A stretch of 64,000 nt of DNA from Streptomyces lavendofoliae (GTDB lineage: Bacteria > Actinomycetota > Actinomycetes > Streptomycetales > Streptomycetaceae), in contig NZ_BMTP01000002.1 in NCBI RefSeq assembly GCF_014649735.1, positions 62,001 to 126,000 on the forward strand, read 5' to 3'. Of this stretch, positions 1 through 7,517 are shown one piece after another. A program made the position numbers and the translations under genes. Under the pieces are notes generated by a model that ran no database searches, was not told the origin of the DNA, and saw only the letters and a list, made by a program, of their open reading frames with translations. Positions within the stretch are counted from its first letter, which is position 1. Every line of letters starts with the position of its first letter.

Positions 1-1449
1 ACGGTCCGCACCGCGGGCGAGATCGGTTACCTGCCGCAGAACGCCACCCTCGACACGGCGCTCCGCGTGGACCAGGCCCTCGGGATCGCCGGCACCCGCG
101 CCGCGCTGCTCGCCATCGAGGGCGGTGACGCGGGCGAGGAGCACTTCACGGCGATCGGGGACGACTGGGACGTCGAGGAGCGGGCGCGCGCCACGCTCGA
201 CCAGCTGGGCCTCGGGCACATCGGCCTGGACCGCACCATCGGCGAGGTGTCGGGCGGCGAGTGTGTGCTGCTCCGGCTGGCCGCCCTGCTGCTGGCCCGG
301 CCCGACGTCCTCCTGCTCGACGAGCCGACGAACAACCTGGACCTGCACGCCCGCCGCCGGCTGTACGCGGCCGTCGGGGCCTGGTCCGGCGTCCTGGTCC
401 TGGTCAGTCACGACCGCGAACTGCTGGAGCTGGTCGACCGGATCGCCGACCTCCGCGACGGCGAGGTGACCTGGTACGGCGGCGCCTACTCGGCGTACGA
501 GGAGTCGCTCGCCGCCGAACAGGAGGCGGCCGAGCGCATGGTGCGGGTCGCCGACGCCGACGTCCAGCGGCAGAAGCGCGAACTGGCCGACGCCCAGGTG
601 AAGCTGGCGCGGCGCAAGCGGTACGGACAGAAAATGTACGAGAGCAAACGCGAGCCGAAGATCGTCATGGGGGCGCGCAAGCGGGCGGCGCAGGAGGCGG
701 CCGGCAAGCACCGCACCACGCACTCCCAGCGGCTCGCCGAGGCCAGGGAACGGCTCGACGAGGCGGTGGAGGCGGTGCGGGACGACGACGAGATCCGCGT
801 CGAGCTGCCGTACACCACCGTCCCGCCCGGCAGGGGCGTGCTGCTGCTGCGCGACCTGGAGCTGCGGTACGGGGCGCGGGTCGCCGGAGAGTGGGAGCTG
901 CGCGGGCCGGAGCGCGTCGCGCTCGTCGGGCGCAACGGCGCCGGCAAGACGACGCTGCTGCGTACCATCGCCGGTGAGCTGGAGCCGGTGGCGGGAGAGG
1001 TGGTGGCGCACGTCCCGCTGCGCTTCCTGCCGCAGCGGTTGGACGTCCTCGACGACGACCTGAGCGTGGTGGAGAACGTCGCGCGGTTCGCACCCGAGGC
1101 GACCGCCAACCGGATCCGGGCGCGGCTGGCCCGCTTCCTGTTCCGGGGCGCGAAGGCCGACCAGCGGGCGGGGACGCTGTCGGGCGGCGAGCGGTTCCGT
1201 GCGGCGCTGGCCGCCCTGCTGCTGGCCGAGCCGGCCCCGCAGCTGCTGATGCTGGACGAGCCGACGAACAACCTCGACATGGCGAGCGTCCGGAAGCTCA
1301 CGGCGGCCCTGGACGCCTACGAGGGGGCACTGATCGTGGCCGGCCACGACGTGCCGTTCCTGGAGTCCCTCGGCATCACCCGCTGGCTGCTGCTGGAGGA
1401 CGGCGAGCTTCGCCCGACGACGGCGGACGAGGTACTGGCGGACCGGTGA
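1..1449 (+). CDS. ABC-F family ATPase, 5' truncated by the window edge
   Basis: The frame is open from base 1, so the gene begins outside the window; about 482 residues are visible. It holds the end of a first nucleotide-binding domain (signature SGGEC near base 255, Walker B LLLDEPTNNLD near 315-345), a charged helical linker rich in Arg and Lys (about 520-770), and a complete second domain with Walker A GRNGAGKTT (about 930), signature SGGERF (about 1185) and Walker B MLDEPTNNLD (about 1250). Two tandem ATPase domains without membrane segments define ABC-F proteins. Family members act at the ribosome, in translation or in antibiotic ribosome protection. Which of these applies cannot be told here. 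It is cytosolic by sequence. Confidence 0.93.
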   Translation, partial: TVRTAGEIGYLPQNATLDTALRVDQALGIAGTRAALLAIEGGDAGEEHFTAIGDDWDVEERARATLDQLGLGHIGLDRTIGEVSGGECVLLRLAALLLARPDVLLLDEPTNNLDLHARRRLYAAVGAWSGVLVLVSHDRELLELVDRIADLRDGEVTWYGGAYSAYEESLAAEQEAAERMVRVADADVQRQKRELADAQVKLARRKRYGQKMYESKREPKIVMGARKRAAQEAAGKHRTTHSQRLAEARERLDEAVEAVRDDDEIRVELPYTTVPPGRGVLLLRDLELRYGARVAGEWELRGPERVALVGRNGAGKTTLLRTIAGELEPVAGEVVAHVPLRFLPQRLDVLDDDLSVVENVARFAPEATANRIRARLARFLFRGAKADQRAGTLSGGERFRAALAALLLAEPAPQLLMLDEPTNNLDMASVRKLTAALDAYEGALIVAGHDVPFLESLGITRWLLLEDGELRPTTADEVLADR

Positions 1450-1590
1450 CGGCCCGGCGGGCTCCCGGCCGCGTGGCGCGCGATGCCCGGGGGCCCGCCG
1501 TCCGCCGGGGGGGGCGGTCCCGGCGGAGCCCGGTCCGGGTGCGGCATGACCGGTGGGCGACGGGGTAGAGGAGGGCGGTCACCGACTTCG

Positions 1591-1595
1591 GGAGG
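1591..1595 (+). promoter_or_regulatory. Shine-Dalgarno site fixing the start of the dimethylarginine hydrolase gene
   Basis: GGAGG lies five bases before the GTG at 1601. The ATG at 1553 has no comparable site, so this decides the start. Confidence 0.7.
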
Positions 1596-1600
1596 CCGCC

Positions 1601-2377
1601 GTGCCCAGCAGGAGAGCCCTGGTCCGCCGTCCGAGCCCGCGGCTCGCCGAGGGCCTGGTCACCCATATCGAGCGGACCCCCGTCGACCCCGCCCTGGCAC
1701 TCGGCCAGTGGGAGCGGTACGTCGGCGCCCTGCGCGAGCACGGCTGGGAGCCCGTGGAGGTGGAACCGGCCGACGACTGCCCCGACGGGGTCTTCGTCGA
1801 GGACGCGGTGGTGGTGTTCCGCGACGTGGCGCTGGTGTGCCGGTCCGGCGCGCGGTCGCGGCGCGCGGAGACGGCGGCGGTCGAGCGGGCGGTGGCAGGT
1901 CTGGGCTGTGCGGTACGCCGTGTGCGGGAGCCGGGCACGCTCGACGGGGGCGATGTGCTGAAGGTCGGTGACACGGTCTACGTCGGGCAGGGCGGGCGGA
2001 CCGATGCCGGGGGCCTGGCGCAGCTGCGGGCGGCCTTCGAGCCGCTGGGCGCGCGGGTCGTCGCCGTACCGGTCAGCCGGGTGCTGCACCTGAAGTCGGC
2101 GGTCACGGCACTGCCGGACGGCACGGTGATCGGGTACGAGCCCCTGGTGGAGGCGGCCTCGCTCTTCCCGCGCTTCCTGCCGGTGCCGGAGGAGGCGGGC
2201 GCGCACGTGGTGCTGCTGGGCGGCCGGAAGCTGCTGATGGCGGCGAGCGCGCCGAAGTCCGCCGAGCTGTTCGCGGGCCTCGGGTACGAGCCGGTCACGG
2301 TCGACATCGGCGAGTTCGAGAAGCTCGAAGGCTGCGTGACCTGCCTCTCCATCCGCCTCCGCGACCTCCCCACATAA
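1601..2377 (+). CDS. ddaH: N(G),N(G)-dimethylarginine dimethylaminohydrolase-type amidinotransferase-fold enzyme
   Basis: A 258-residue protein of the guanidino-modifying pentein fold. Visible signatures are FVEDA (about 65-69), LDGGD (114-118), the catalytic His in VLHLKSAV (H163) and the nucleophile Cys in TCLSIRL (C248). The family hydrolyses methylated arginines to citrulline plus methylamines. I chose GTG at 1601 because GGAGG lies at 1591-1595, five bases upstream, and the protein then begins at its conserved portion; an ATG at 1553 in the same frame would add an unconserved stretch. The gene stands alone between the ABC-F gene and the desaturase. The related arginine deiminase activity is the main alternative. 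Confidence 0.88.
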   Translation: MPSRRALVRRPSPRLAEGLVTHIERTPVDPALALGQWERYVGALREHGWEPVEVEPADDCPDGVFVEDAVVVFRDVALVCRSGARSRRAETAAVERAVAGLGCAVRRVREPGTLDGGDVLKVGDTVYVGQGGRTDAGGLAQLRAAFEPLGARVVAVPVSRVLHLKSAVTALPDGTVIGYEPLVEAASLFPRFLPVPEEAGAHVVLLGGRKLLMAASAPKSAELFAGLGYEPVTVDIGEFEKLEGCVTCLSIRLRDLPT

Positions 2378-2449
2378 CGGAACGTAAGCGAACATCCCCG
2401 GACCCGGGCTTGGCGCGTGTTTACCGCACCCTTAACCTACGGTCTCGTA

Positions 2450-2467
2450 ACCTACGAACCCGTAGGT
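2450..2467. promoter_or_regulatory. Perfect inverted repeat, probable operator of the desaturase gene
   Basis: ACCTACG is followed by AACC and then CGTAGGT, a perfect 7-bp inverted repeat with a 4-bp centre, 28 bp before the desaturase ATG. A further half-site, TAACCTAC, lies upstream at 2433-2440. The size and symmetry suit a TetR-type repressor, the usual class controlling actinobacterial fatty acid desaturases, but no such regulator is adjacent, so the binder is inferred. Confidence 0.6.
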
Positions 2468-2495
2468 ATTTCTCCCGTCCCCCAGGAGCACCCGT

Positions 2496-3467
2496 ATGAC
2501 CCTCACCTCTCCCCACCTCGGCAGTTCGGACGCGTGGACCGACGCCCGGCTGCTGTACGCCCTGGAGGAGGTGGTCGAGAAGGAGCTCAACCGCCATCTC
2601 AAGGTCGTCAAGGACTGGATGCCGCACGAGTACGTCCCGTGGTCGGACGGCCGGAACTTCCCCGGCCTGTTCGAGGACGGCGAGGCCTGGGAGCCGCAGC
2701 AGTCCAAGGTCACCGACATCGGCAAGATCGCCCTCGTCGTCAATCTGCTGACCGAGGACAACCTGCCCAGCTACCACCACGAGATCGCCACGCTCTTCGG
2801 GCGGGACGGCGCGTGGGGCACCTGGGTGCACCGCTGGACCGCCGAGGAGGGCCGGCACGGCATCGTCATGCGCGACTACCTGCTCGCCTCGCGCGCGGTG
2901 GACCCGGACAAGCTGGAGCAGTTCCGGATGTCCCACATGAGTGAGGGCTTCGAGTCGGACAACCGCCACTCGATGCTGCACTCGGTGGCGTACGTCGCCT
3001 TCCAGGAGCTCGCCACCCGCATCTCGCACCGCAACACCGGCCACCAGTCGGGCGACCCGGTCTGCGACCGGATGCTGTCGCGCATCGCGACCGACGAGAA
3101 CCTGCACATGGTCTTCTACCGGAACCTGCTGGGCGCGGCCTTCGAGCTCGCCCCGGACCTGACCATGCAGGCGGTGCGCGACGTGGTCGTGAACTTCCGC
3201 ATGCCGGGCCACGGCATGCCGGGCTTCGAGCGGGCGGCCGCGCAGATGGCGATCGGAGAGATCTACAACCTGCGCATCCACCACGACGACGTCCTCCAGC
3301 CGGTACTGCGCTTCCTGAAGGTCCTCGAGATCGACGGGCTGGGCCCCGAGGGCCTGAAGGCACAGGAGGAGCTGGGCCTGTACATGGGCGGCCTGGACGC
3401 GGAGGCGAGCAAGTTCGACGAGAAGCTCGCGGCCCGCAAGGCCCGTATGGCGGCCCGCGGCCGCTGA
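2496..3467 (+). CDS. Soluble acyl-[acyl-carrier-protein] desaturase (di-iron)
   Basis: A 323-residue protein of the soluble stearoyl-ACP desaturase family, which inserts a double bond into acyl-ACP using a carboxylate-bridged di-iron centre, O2 and ferredoxin. The iron ligands are visible in four helices: E87 and H94 region (EDNLPSYHH), EEGRH (117-121), E171 with HRN nearby (ELATRISH) and DENLH (200-204). No membrane segments occur, as expected for the soluble family. ATG at 2496 follows CAGGAG. The perfect palindrome just upstream suggests repression linked to lipid status, and a very strong hairpin follows the gene, so it is likely monocistronic. Confidence 0.92.
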   Translation: MTLTSPHLGSSDAWTDARLLYALEEVVEKELNRHLKVVKDWMPHEYVPWSDGRNFPGLFEDGEAWEPQQSKVTDIGKIALVVNLLTEDNLPSYHHEIATLFGRDGAWGTWVHRWTAEEGRHGIVMRDYLLASRAVDPDKLEQFRMSHMSEGFESDNRHSMLHSVAYVAFQELATRISHRNTGHQSGDPVCDRMLSRIATDENLHMVFYRNLLGAAFELAPDLTMQAVRDVVVNFRMPGHGMPGFERAAAQMAIGEIYNLRIHHDDVLQPVLRFLKVLEIDGLGPEGLKAQEELGLYMGGLDAEASKFDEKLAARKARMAARGR

Positions 3468-3490
3468 CCCGAGGCGGCGCCCGGCGCGTA

Positions 3491-3530
3491 CGCGGGCGGG
3501 CGCCCGGCCTCGGCCGGGCGCCCGCCCGCG
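3491..3530 (+). terminator. Very long GC hairpin after the desaturase gene
   Basis: A perfect 19-bp inverted repeat (3491-3509 with 3512-3530) with only two bases at its centre starts 23 bp after the desaturase stop codon. Folded as RNA it gives about 17-18 paired bases and a tetraloop. There is no T-run, as is common for Streptomyces terminators. Confidence 0.75.
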
Positions 3531-3673
3531 GCCGGACACCGGATCCCGGGCACGTCCCGAGGCCGGCGCGCGGCACCCGAGGCCGGGCACGGCCGGAGGC
3601 AGAAGGCCGCCGGGGTCCCCCGGGCGGTGCTGGTGGCGCACAGGGCGCTCACAGGGGGCGTGCGGCCGCGTCG

Positions 3674-3679
3674 TACGCT
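3674..3679 (+). promoter_or_regulatory. -10 element of a leaderless promoter for the chitosanase gene
   Basis: TACGCT ends seven bases before the GTG at 3687 and no Shine-Dalgarno sequence lies between. This is the usual arrangement for leaderless streptomycete transcripts, and it supports choosing 3687 over the ATG at 3627. Confidence 0.5.
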
Positions 3680-3686
3680 GTGGCGC

Positions 3687-4637
3687 GTGAAGCCTGTGAC
3701 CCGCTTTTTCCTGATCGGCGCTCCGATAGCCGTCGTCGCCTCCCTCGTCTTCGGCGGAGGCGACGGTTCCGTACGCCCCGCCGACGTGGCCGACGAGAGC
3801 GCCGCACCGCGGGCACCCCGCTCCTCGGGGGCGCCGAACCCGCTCAAGGCGGGTACGGCGGACGAGCAGAAGGCCCTGGAGGCCCGCATCGCCAAGATGC
3901 CGCCCGGCCTCGCCGCGCCCGGCAAGAAGGAGATCGCCGCCCAGCTGGTCGCCAGTGCGGACAACTCGACCCTCGACTGGCGCGGCGCGTACGACGACAT
4001 CGAGGACATCGGCGACGGGAACGGCTACACCGCCGGGGTGATCGGCTTCTGCTCCGGCACCAACGACATGCTCCAGCTCGTCGAGCACTACACCGCGGAA
4101 CACCCCGGCAACCCGCTGGCCCCGTACCTCCCGGCGCTGCGCGCGGTCGACGGCACCGACTCCCACGAGGGCCTCGACCCCGGCTTCCCGGCCGCCTGGC
4201 GGAAGGCGGCCGAGGACCCGGCGTTCCGCGAGGCGCAGGACGTGATGCGGGACCGCGTCTACTTCGACCCGGCCGTACGGCTGGCGAAGATGGACGGGCT
4301 GTCCACGCTCGGCCAGTTCATCTACTACGACGCGATGGTGCTGCACGGCCCGGGTGTGGGGCCCGAGGCGTTCTACGGCATCCGCGCCGAGGCGATGAAG
4401 AAGGCCGGGACCGCGGCCGAGGGCGGTGACGAGAAGGCGTACCTCGACGCCTTCCTGGACGCGAGCCGCGCCGTCATGAAGGCCCAGAAGACCGAACGGG
4501 AGCGCGACACGTCCCGTATCGACACCGCTCAGCGGGTGTTCCTGCGGGAGGGGAACATGGACCTGGACGTGCCGCTGACCTGGCGGACGTACGGCGAGAC
4601 GTTCCGGATCACCACGCAGCCGGCCGGTAGTCCTTGA
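3687..4637 (+). CDS. GH46 family chitosanase, with Asp in place of the catalytic acid Glu
   Basis: A 316-residue exported protein. An N-terminal hydrophobic segment (about 7-23) follows a short basic start; a loose Ala/Pro linker runs to about residue 78, then the GH46 domain. Motifs include DWRGAYDDIEDIGDGNG, IGFCSGTNDM, RDRVYFDPAVR, LGQFIYYDAMVLHGPG and RIDTAQRVFL. GH46 enzymes hydrolyse chitosan with inversion. Against my memory of the Streptomyces N174 enzyme, the catalytic base Asp40 is kept (D110) but the general acid Glu22 is Asp here (D92, codon 3960-3962). The hydrophobic segment has no obvious AxA site, so it could be a membrane anchor. The 3' end overlaps the convergent SDR gene by 29 bp. 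Confidence 0.9.
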   Translation: MKPVTRFFLIGAPIAVVASLVFGGGDGSVRPADVADESAAPRAPRSSGAPNPLKAGTADEQKALEARIAKMPPGLAAPGKKEIAAQLVASADNSTLDWRGAYDDIEDIGDGNGYTAGVIGFCSGTNDMLQLVEHYTAEHPGNPLAPYLPALRAVDGTDSHEGLDPGFPAAWRKAAEDPAFREAQDVMRDRVYFDPAVRLAKMDGLSTLGQFIYYDAMVLHGPGVGPEAFYGIRAEAMKKAGTAAEGGDEKAYLDAFLDASRAVMKAQKTERERDTSRIDTAQRVFLREGNMDLDVPLTWRTYGETFRITTQPAGSP

Positions 4638-5949
4638 GGAACACCCCGGCGACGGGGTCGCCCGCCTCGCCCCGCACGATCGGGTCGTAGACGCGGGCGG
4701 CGCCGTCCACGACGTCCAGCGGCGTACGGGTGCCGGCGGCGGCGATCCGCGCCTTGCGGGGCGCGGGGTTCTCGTCGGTGATCCAGCCGGTGTCGACGCT
4801 GCACATGTGGACGCCCTGCCGGGCGAGTTGCTCCGCGCTGGTGCGGGTCAGCATGTTGAGGGCGGCCTTGGCCATGTTGGTGTGCGGGTGACCGGCCGTC
4901 TTGTTGCGGACGGCGAACCGTCCCTCCACCGCGCTGACGTTGACGACGTAGCGGCGCGGGTGCGGGGAGGCCAGCAGCAGCGGCAGCAGGCGGTCGCACA
5001 GCAGCGCGGGCGCCAGGGCGTTCACGAGCTGGGTCTCCAGCAGCTCGGCGGGGTCGAGTTCGCCGAGGCGGGCGGACCAGGAGTTGTGCGGCGCCGGGTC
5101 GGGAAGCAGCCCGGCCTCGTCCGTCTCACCGTCGAGTACGAGGGCGAGGGCGCCGCCCCCGCCGGCCGGGAGGTCCGGGGCGTACCCGGGAGCCGCCACG
5201 ACACCGGCCGGCAGCTCGTCCCGCTCCCCCGCCCTGAGCGCGGCGTACGACCCGGGCGGGCGCCGTATCGTCTGGGCGGCGTTGTTGACCAGGATGTCGA
5301 GCGGCCGGCCGTCGGCGAGGAGCCGCTCGCACAGGCCGAGGACCTGGCGCGGGTCGCGCAGATCGACGGCGAGGACGGTGAGACGCCCCAGCCACCGCGC
5401 GCTGCCTTCGGCGGCGCGGAAGCGGCGCAGTGTGTCGTGCGGGAAGCGGCTGGTGACGAGGAGTTCGGCGCCGTCGCGTAGCATCATCAGGGCGAGCTGG
5501 AACCCTATCTTCACCCTGCCGCCGGTGAGCAGGGCGCGACGCCCGGTGAGGTCGGCGGACAGCGCGCGGCGAGCGGTGTTGTCGGCGGCGCAGACGGGGC
5601 AGAGACGGTGGTAGAACGCGTCGGCCCGCCGGTAGGGCGCTTTGCAGACGTAGCAGTGGCGGGGTTTGAGGAACTCCCCCACGCTGCCCCGCCGGGTCGC
5701 CAGGGGCGCGTCCTCACGCCGGTCGAGCGCGCCGGTCGCGGTGGCGGCGCTGAGCCGGGCGTCGGCCTCGGACCTGTTCCGCTGCCGGGCCTTGCGGCGC
5801 TTGTTGCGGCTCTCCCGGGCGAACGACGCGGCCAGTTCCTCGGCGCGCCTCCGCGAGGGATCGTCCAGCGGCAGCGCCCGAAGCCGCTCCACCGTACGGC
5901 CGAAGGCGGCCAGCTCCTCGTCCGTCATCGCGCTGTGCTGCTGCTCCAT
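4609..5949 (-). CDS. Atypical short-chain dehydrogenase with N-terminal zinc ribbon
   Basis: A 446-residue protein. Residues 1-65 are basic and helical. A four-cysteine zinc ribbon (CYVC at 99-102, CPVC at 117-120) precedes a Rossmann domain starting LTGGRVKIGFQLA (141-153), with NNAAQ and the strand motif YVVNVSAVEG. The canonical YxxxK active site is replaced: the lysine-containing motif reads HTNMAKAALN, so Thr stands where Tyr is normally found. I recall the same HTNMAK motif in related bacterial and eukaryotic sequences, so this is probably a family trait and not decay. Substrate unknown. ATG 5949 is preceded by TAGGAT nine bases upstream. Confidence 0.75.
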   Translation of the reverse strand: MEQQHSAMTDEELAAFGRTVERLRALPLDDPSRRRAEELAASFARESRNKRRKARQRNRSEADARLSAATATGALDRREDAPLATRRGSVGEFLKPRHCYVCKAPYRRADAFYHRLCPVCAADNTARRALSADLTGRRALLTGGRVKIGFQLALMMLRDGAELLVTSRFPHDTLRRFRAAEGSARWLGRLTVLAVDLRDPRQVLGLCERLLADGRPLDILVNNAAQTIRRPPGSYAALRAGERDELPAGVVAAPGYAPDLPAGGGGALALVLDGETDEAGLLPDPAPHNSWSARLGELDPAELLETQLVNALAPALLCDRLLPLLLASPHPRRYVVNVSAVEGRFAVRNKTAGHPHTNMAKAALNMLTRTSAEQLARQGVHMCSVDTGWITDENPAPRKARIAAAGTRTPLDVVDGAARVYDPIVRGEAGDPVAGVFLKDYRPAAW

Positions 5950-5958
5950 GCGCAGGTG

Positions 5959-5964
5959 ATCCTA
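5959..5964 (-). promoter_or_regulatory. Possible -10 element for the zinc-ribbon SDR gene
   Basis: On the minus strand TAGGAT is followed by nine bases and then the ATG at 5949. No convincing Shine-Dalgarno sequence lies between, so a leaderless or very short-leader transcript is possible. Confidence 0.4.
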
Positions 5965-6008
5965 CGGGTCGGCCGGCCGCGCCGGCATCCCGGTTTTGCC
6001 TCGGCGGC

Positions 6009-6257
6009 TCAACGCCCTCGCCGCCGGAGCGCGTACCGCTCCTTCTCGGACAGCCCGCCCCAGACGCCGAAGCGCTCGTCGTGGGTGAGGGCGTATTCGA
6101 GGCACGCCTCGCGGATGTCGCAGGCGGCGCAGAGACGCTTGGCCTCGCGGGTGGAGGAGCCCGGGTCCGGGAAGAAGAAGTCCGGGCCGGTCTGGGCGCA
6201 CAGGGCGGTGTCCTGCCAGGAGAGTTCGTCGCTGGAAGCGGTGCTGTTGATCGGCAT
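6009..6257 (-). CDS. WhiB-like (Wbl) iron-sulfur transcription factor
   Basis: An 82-residue protein with the four Wbl cysteines at C20, C43, C46 and C52 (C-x22-C-x2-C-x5-C), the GVWGG turn (64-68), and a basic C-terminal tail ending in RRRGR that fits DNA-adjacent contacts. Wbl proteins bind a [4Fe-4S] cluster and work with the principal sigma factor in development and redox control. The segment CAQTGPDFFFP with STREAKRLC resembles WhiB itself more than WblA or WblC, but I do not assign an orthologue. ATG 6257 was chosen; an upstream in-frame start at 6374 would add an unconserved extension. Confidence 0.92.
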   Translation of the reverse strand: MPINSTASSDELSWQDTALCAQTGPDFFFPDPGSSTREAKRLCAACDIREACLEYALTHDERFGVWGGLSEKERYALRRRGR

Positions 6258-6390
6258 GCCGCACACGCTGCCCCGCCGCGATAAACGGCGCGTCAACGAA
6301 CGATCAACGGCCTCCGGGTGCCGGGGAGTGCCGGTTCGCTCCGTAAGCATGGGCTTCCACGGCGTGATCGGCAAGGGTTTCGGGCCGGAC

Positions 6391-6436
6391 GGGGTGTCAC
6401 CGCGTCGTCACCTCTCCGGCCCGGGGTGTCACCGCG
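6391..6436. repeat. Pair of 14-bp direct repeats upstream of the Wbl gene
   Basis: GGGGTGTCACCGCG occurs at 6391-6404 and again at 6423-6436, a period of 32 bp or about three helical turns. They lie between the Wbl gene (reading away, minus strand) and the end of the VOC gene, so they could be regulator sites for the Wbl promoter. Confidence 0.5.
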
Positions 6437-6450
6437 CCGTCGCGCCACCG

Positions 6451-6480
6451 GTCCGGGGCGGCACTGGGGGTGCCCCGGAC
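6451..6480 (-). terminator. Hairpin after the VOC gene
   Basis: GTCCGGGGC at 6451-6459 pairs perfectly with GCCCCGGAC at 6472-6480, starting 12 bp beyond the minus-strand stop at 6492. Probable factor-independent terminator. Confidence 0.7.
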
Positions 6481-6491
6481 CCGACGGGACG

Positions 6492-7292
6492 TCAGGGCCG
6501 TTCCTCCGGGGCGCTGGTGATGACCGCGAAACGGGCGCCGTAGGGGTCGGCGAGCCGGGCGAAGCGGCCCACGCCGCCCATGTCGGTGGGTGCCAGGAGG
6601 ACGGTGCCGCCGAGCCGCTCCGCCCGGGCGGCCGTCGTGTCGGTGTCGGGGACCTCGAAGTAGGGCACCCAGTGCGGTCCTTCGTCCGCTTCCGCCGGTT
6701 CGGCGGCGAGGGGCACCACACCGCCGAACGCGGAGTCGTCGTCGCCGCCCGCCGGGTTGAGGAGGAGGTAGGTGCCGGTTCCGTCGGGTTGGGGGACGGC
6801 GGACGACTCCATGCCGAGCACCGTGCCGTAGAAGGCCATGGCGGCGGCCGGGTCGTGCGTGTACAGCTCGGTCCAGCACAGCGAATGGGGGTCGCCGACC
6901 AGTTCCAGACCTTCGAGGGCGCGGGGCTGCCAGACGGCGAAGCCTGCCCCGCCCGGGTCGGTGAAGACCGCCATGCGGCCGAGGCCGAAGACGTCCATCG
7001 GCTCGAACAGCACGGTTCCGCCGCCCTCCCGCACCGCTGCCGCCGTGGCGTCGGCGTCGGGCGTCCGGAAGTAGACCATCCACCCCGGCGGTGCCTGGTC
7101 GGGGGGAACGGTCATCCCGCCGGCGACGGTCCTGTCGTCGAGCCGGAACATGCCGTAGCCGCCGGCCTCCGGGCCGGCGGACCGGAAGCGCCAGCCGAAC
7201 AGGGTGCCGTAGAAGGACTCGGCACCCTGGAGGTCGGGAGTGCCCAGGTCGAGCCAGTTCGGGGCACCGGTGACGTACCGGGTTGTCAGCAT
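6492..7292 (-). CDS. Two-domain VOC (glyoxalase/dioxygenase superfamily) protein
   Basis: A 266-residue cytosolic protein made of two tandem VOC modules, the first opening with PNWLDLGTPDLQGAESFYGTLFGW and the second with WTELYTHDPAAAMAFYGTVLG. Each holds the beta-alpha-beta-beta-beta pattern. Such duplicated VOC proteins in Streptomyces are often called 27 kDa antigen or hydroxylase, but their substrates are mostly unknown. The start ATG at 7292 (MLTTRYV) begins at the conserved domain; upstream in-frame codons to 7517 are Arg/Pro-rich, low-complexity and unlikely to be translated. Confidence 0.85.
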   Translation of the reverse strand: MLTTRYVTGAPNWLDLGTPDLQGAESFYGTLFGWRFRSAGPEAGGYGMFRLDDRTVAGGMTVPPDQAPPGWMVYFRTPDADATAAAVREGGGTVLFEPMDVFGLGRMAVFTDPGGAGFAVWQPRALEGLELVGDPHSLCWTELYTHDPAAAMAFYGTVLGMESSAVPQPDGTGTYLLLNPAGGDDDSAFGGVVPLAAEPAEADEGPHWVPYFEVPDTDTTAARAERLGGTVLLAPTDMGGVGRFARLADPYGARFAVITSAPEERP

Positions 7293-7385
7293 GGTGCCGA
7301 GTCTGGTGCCGTCCCCGGGGCGCCGCATCAGGAGGGCGCCCGCCCGGCTGACCGCGCCGCGCCCCCGCCCGGCGCCCGGCCGGCC

Positions 7386-7446
7386 GGGCGACCGCGCGCC
7401 CCGCGACCGAGTGACCGGGCGACCGCGCGACCGGGCGACCGGGCGC
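7386..7446. repeat. Low-complexity stretch of GCGACCGGGC-like units
   Basis: Degenerate copies of an 8-10 bp unit around GACCGGGC and GACCGCGC run for about 60 bp between the laccase stop and the VOC start. It separates two minus-strand genes and has no coding support. No further structure is seen in the 225-bp gap. Confidence 0.6.
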
Positions 7447-7517
7447 TCCTTCGCCCGGGACCCTCGCACGCGACCACGTCCCGGGGCGTCCCCGGCCGGC
7501 GGGGCGCGGCGGGGCAC

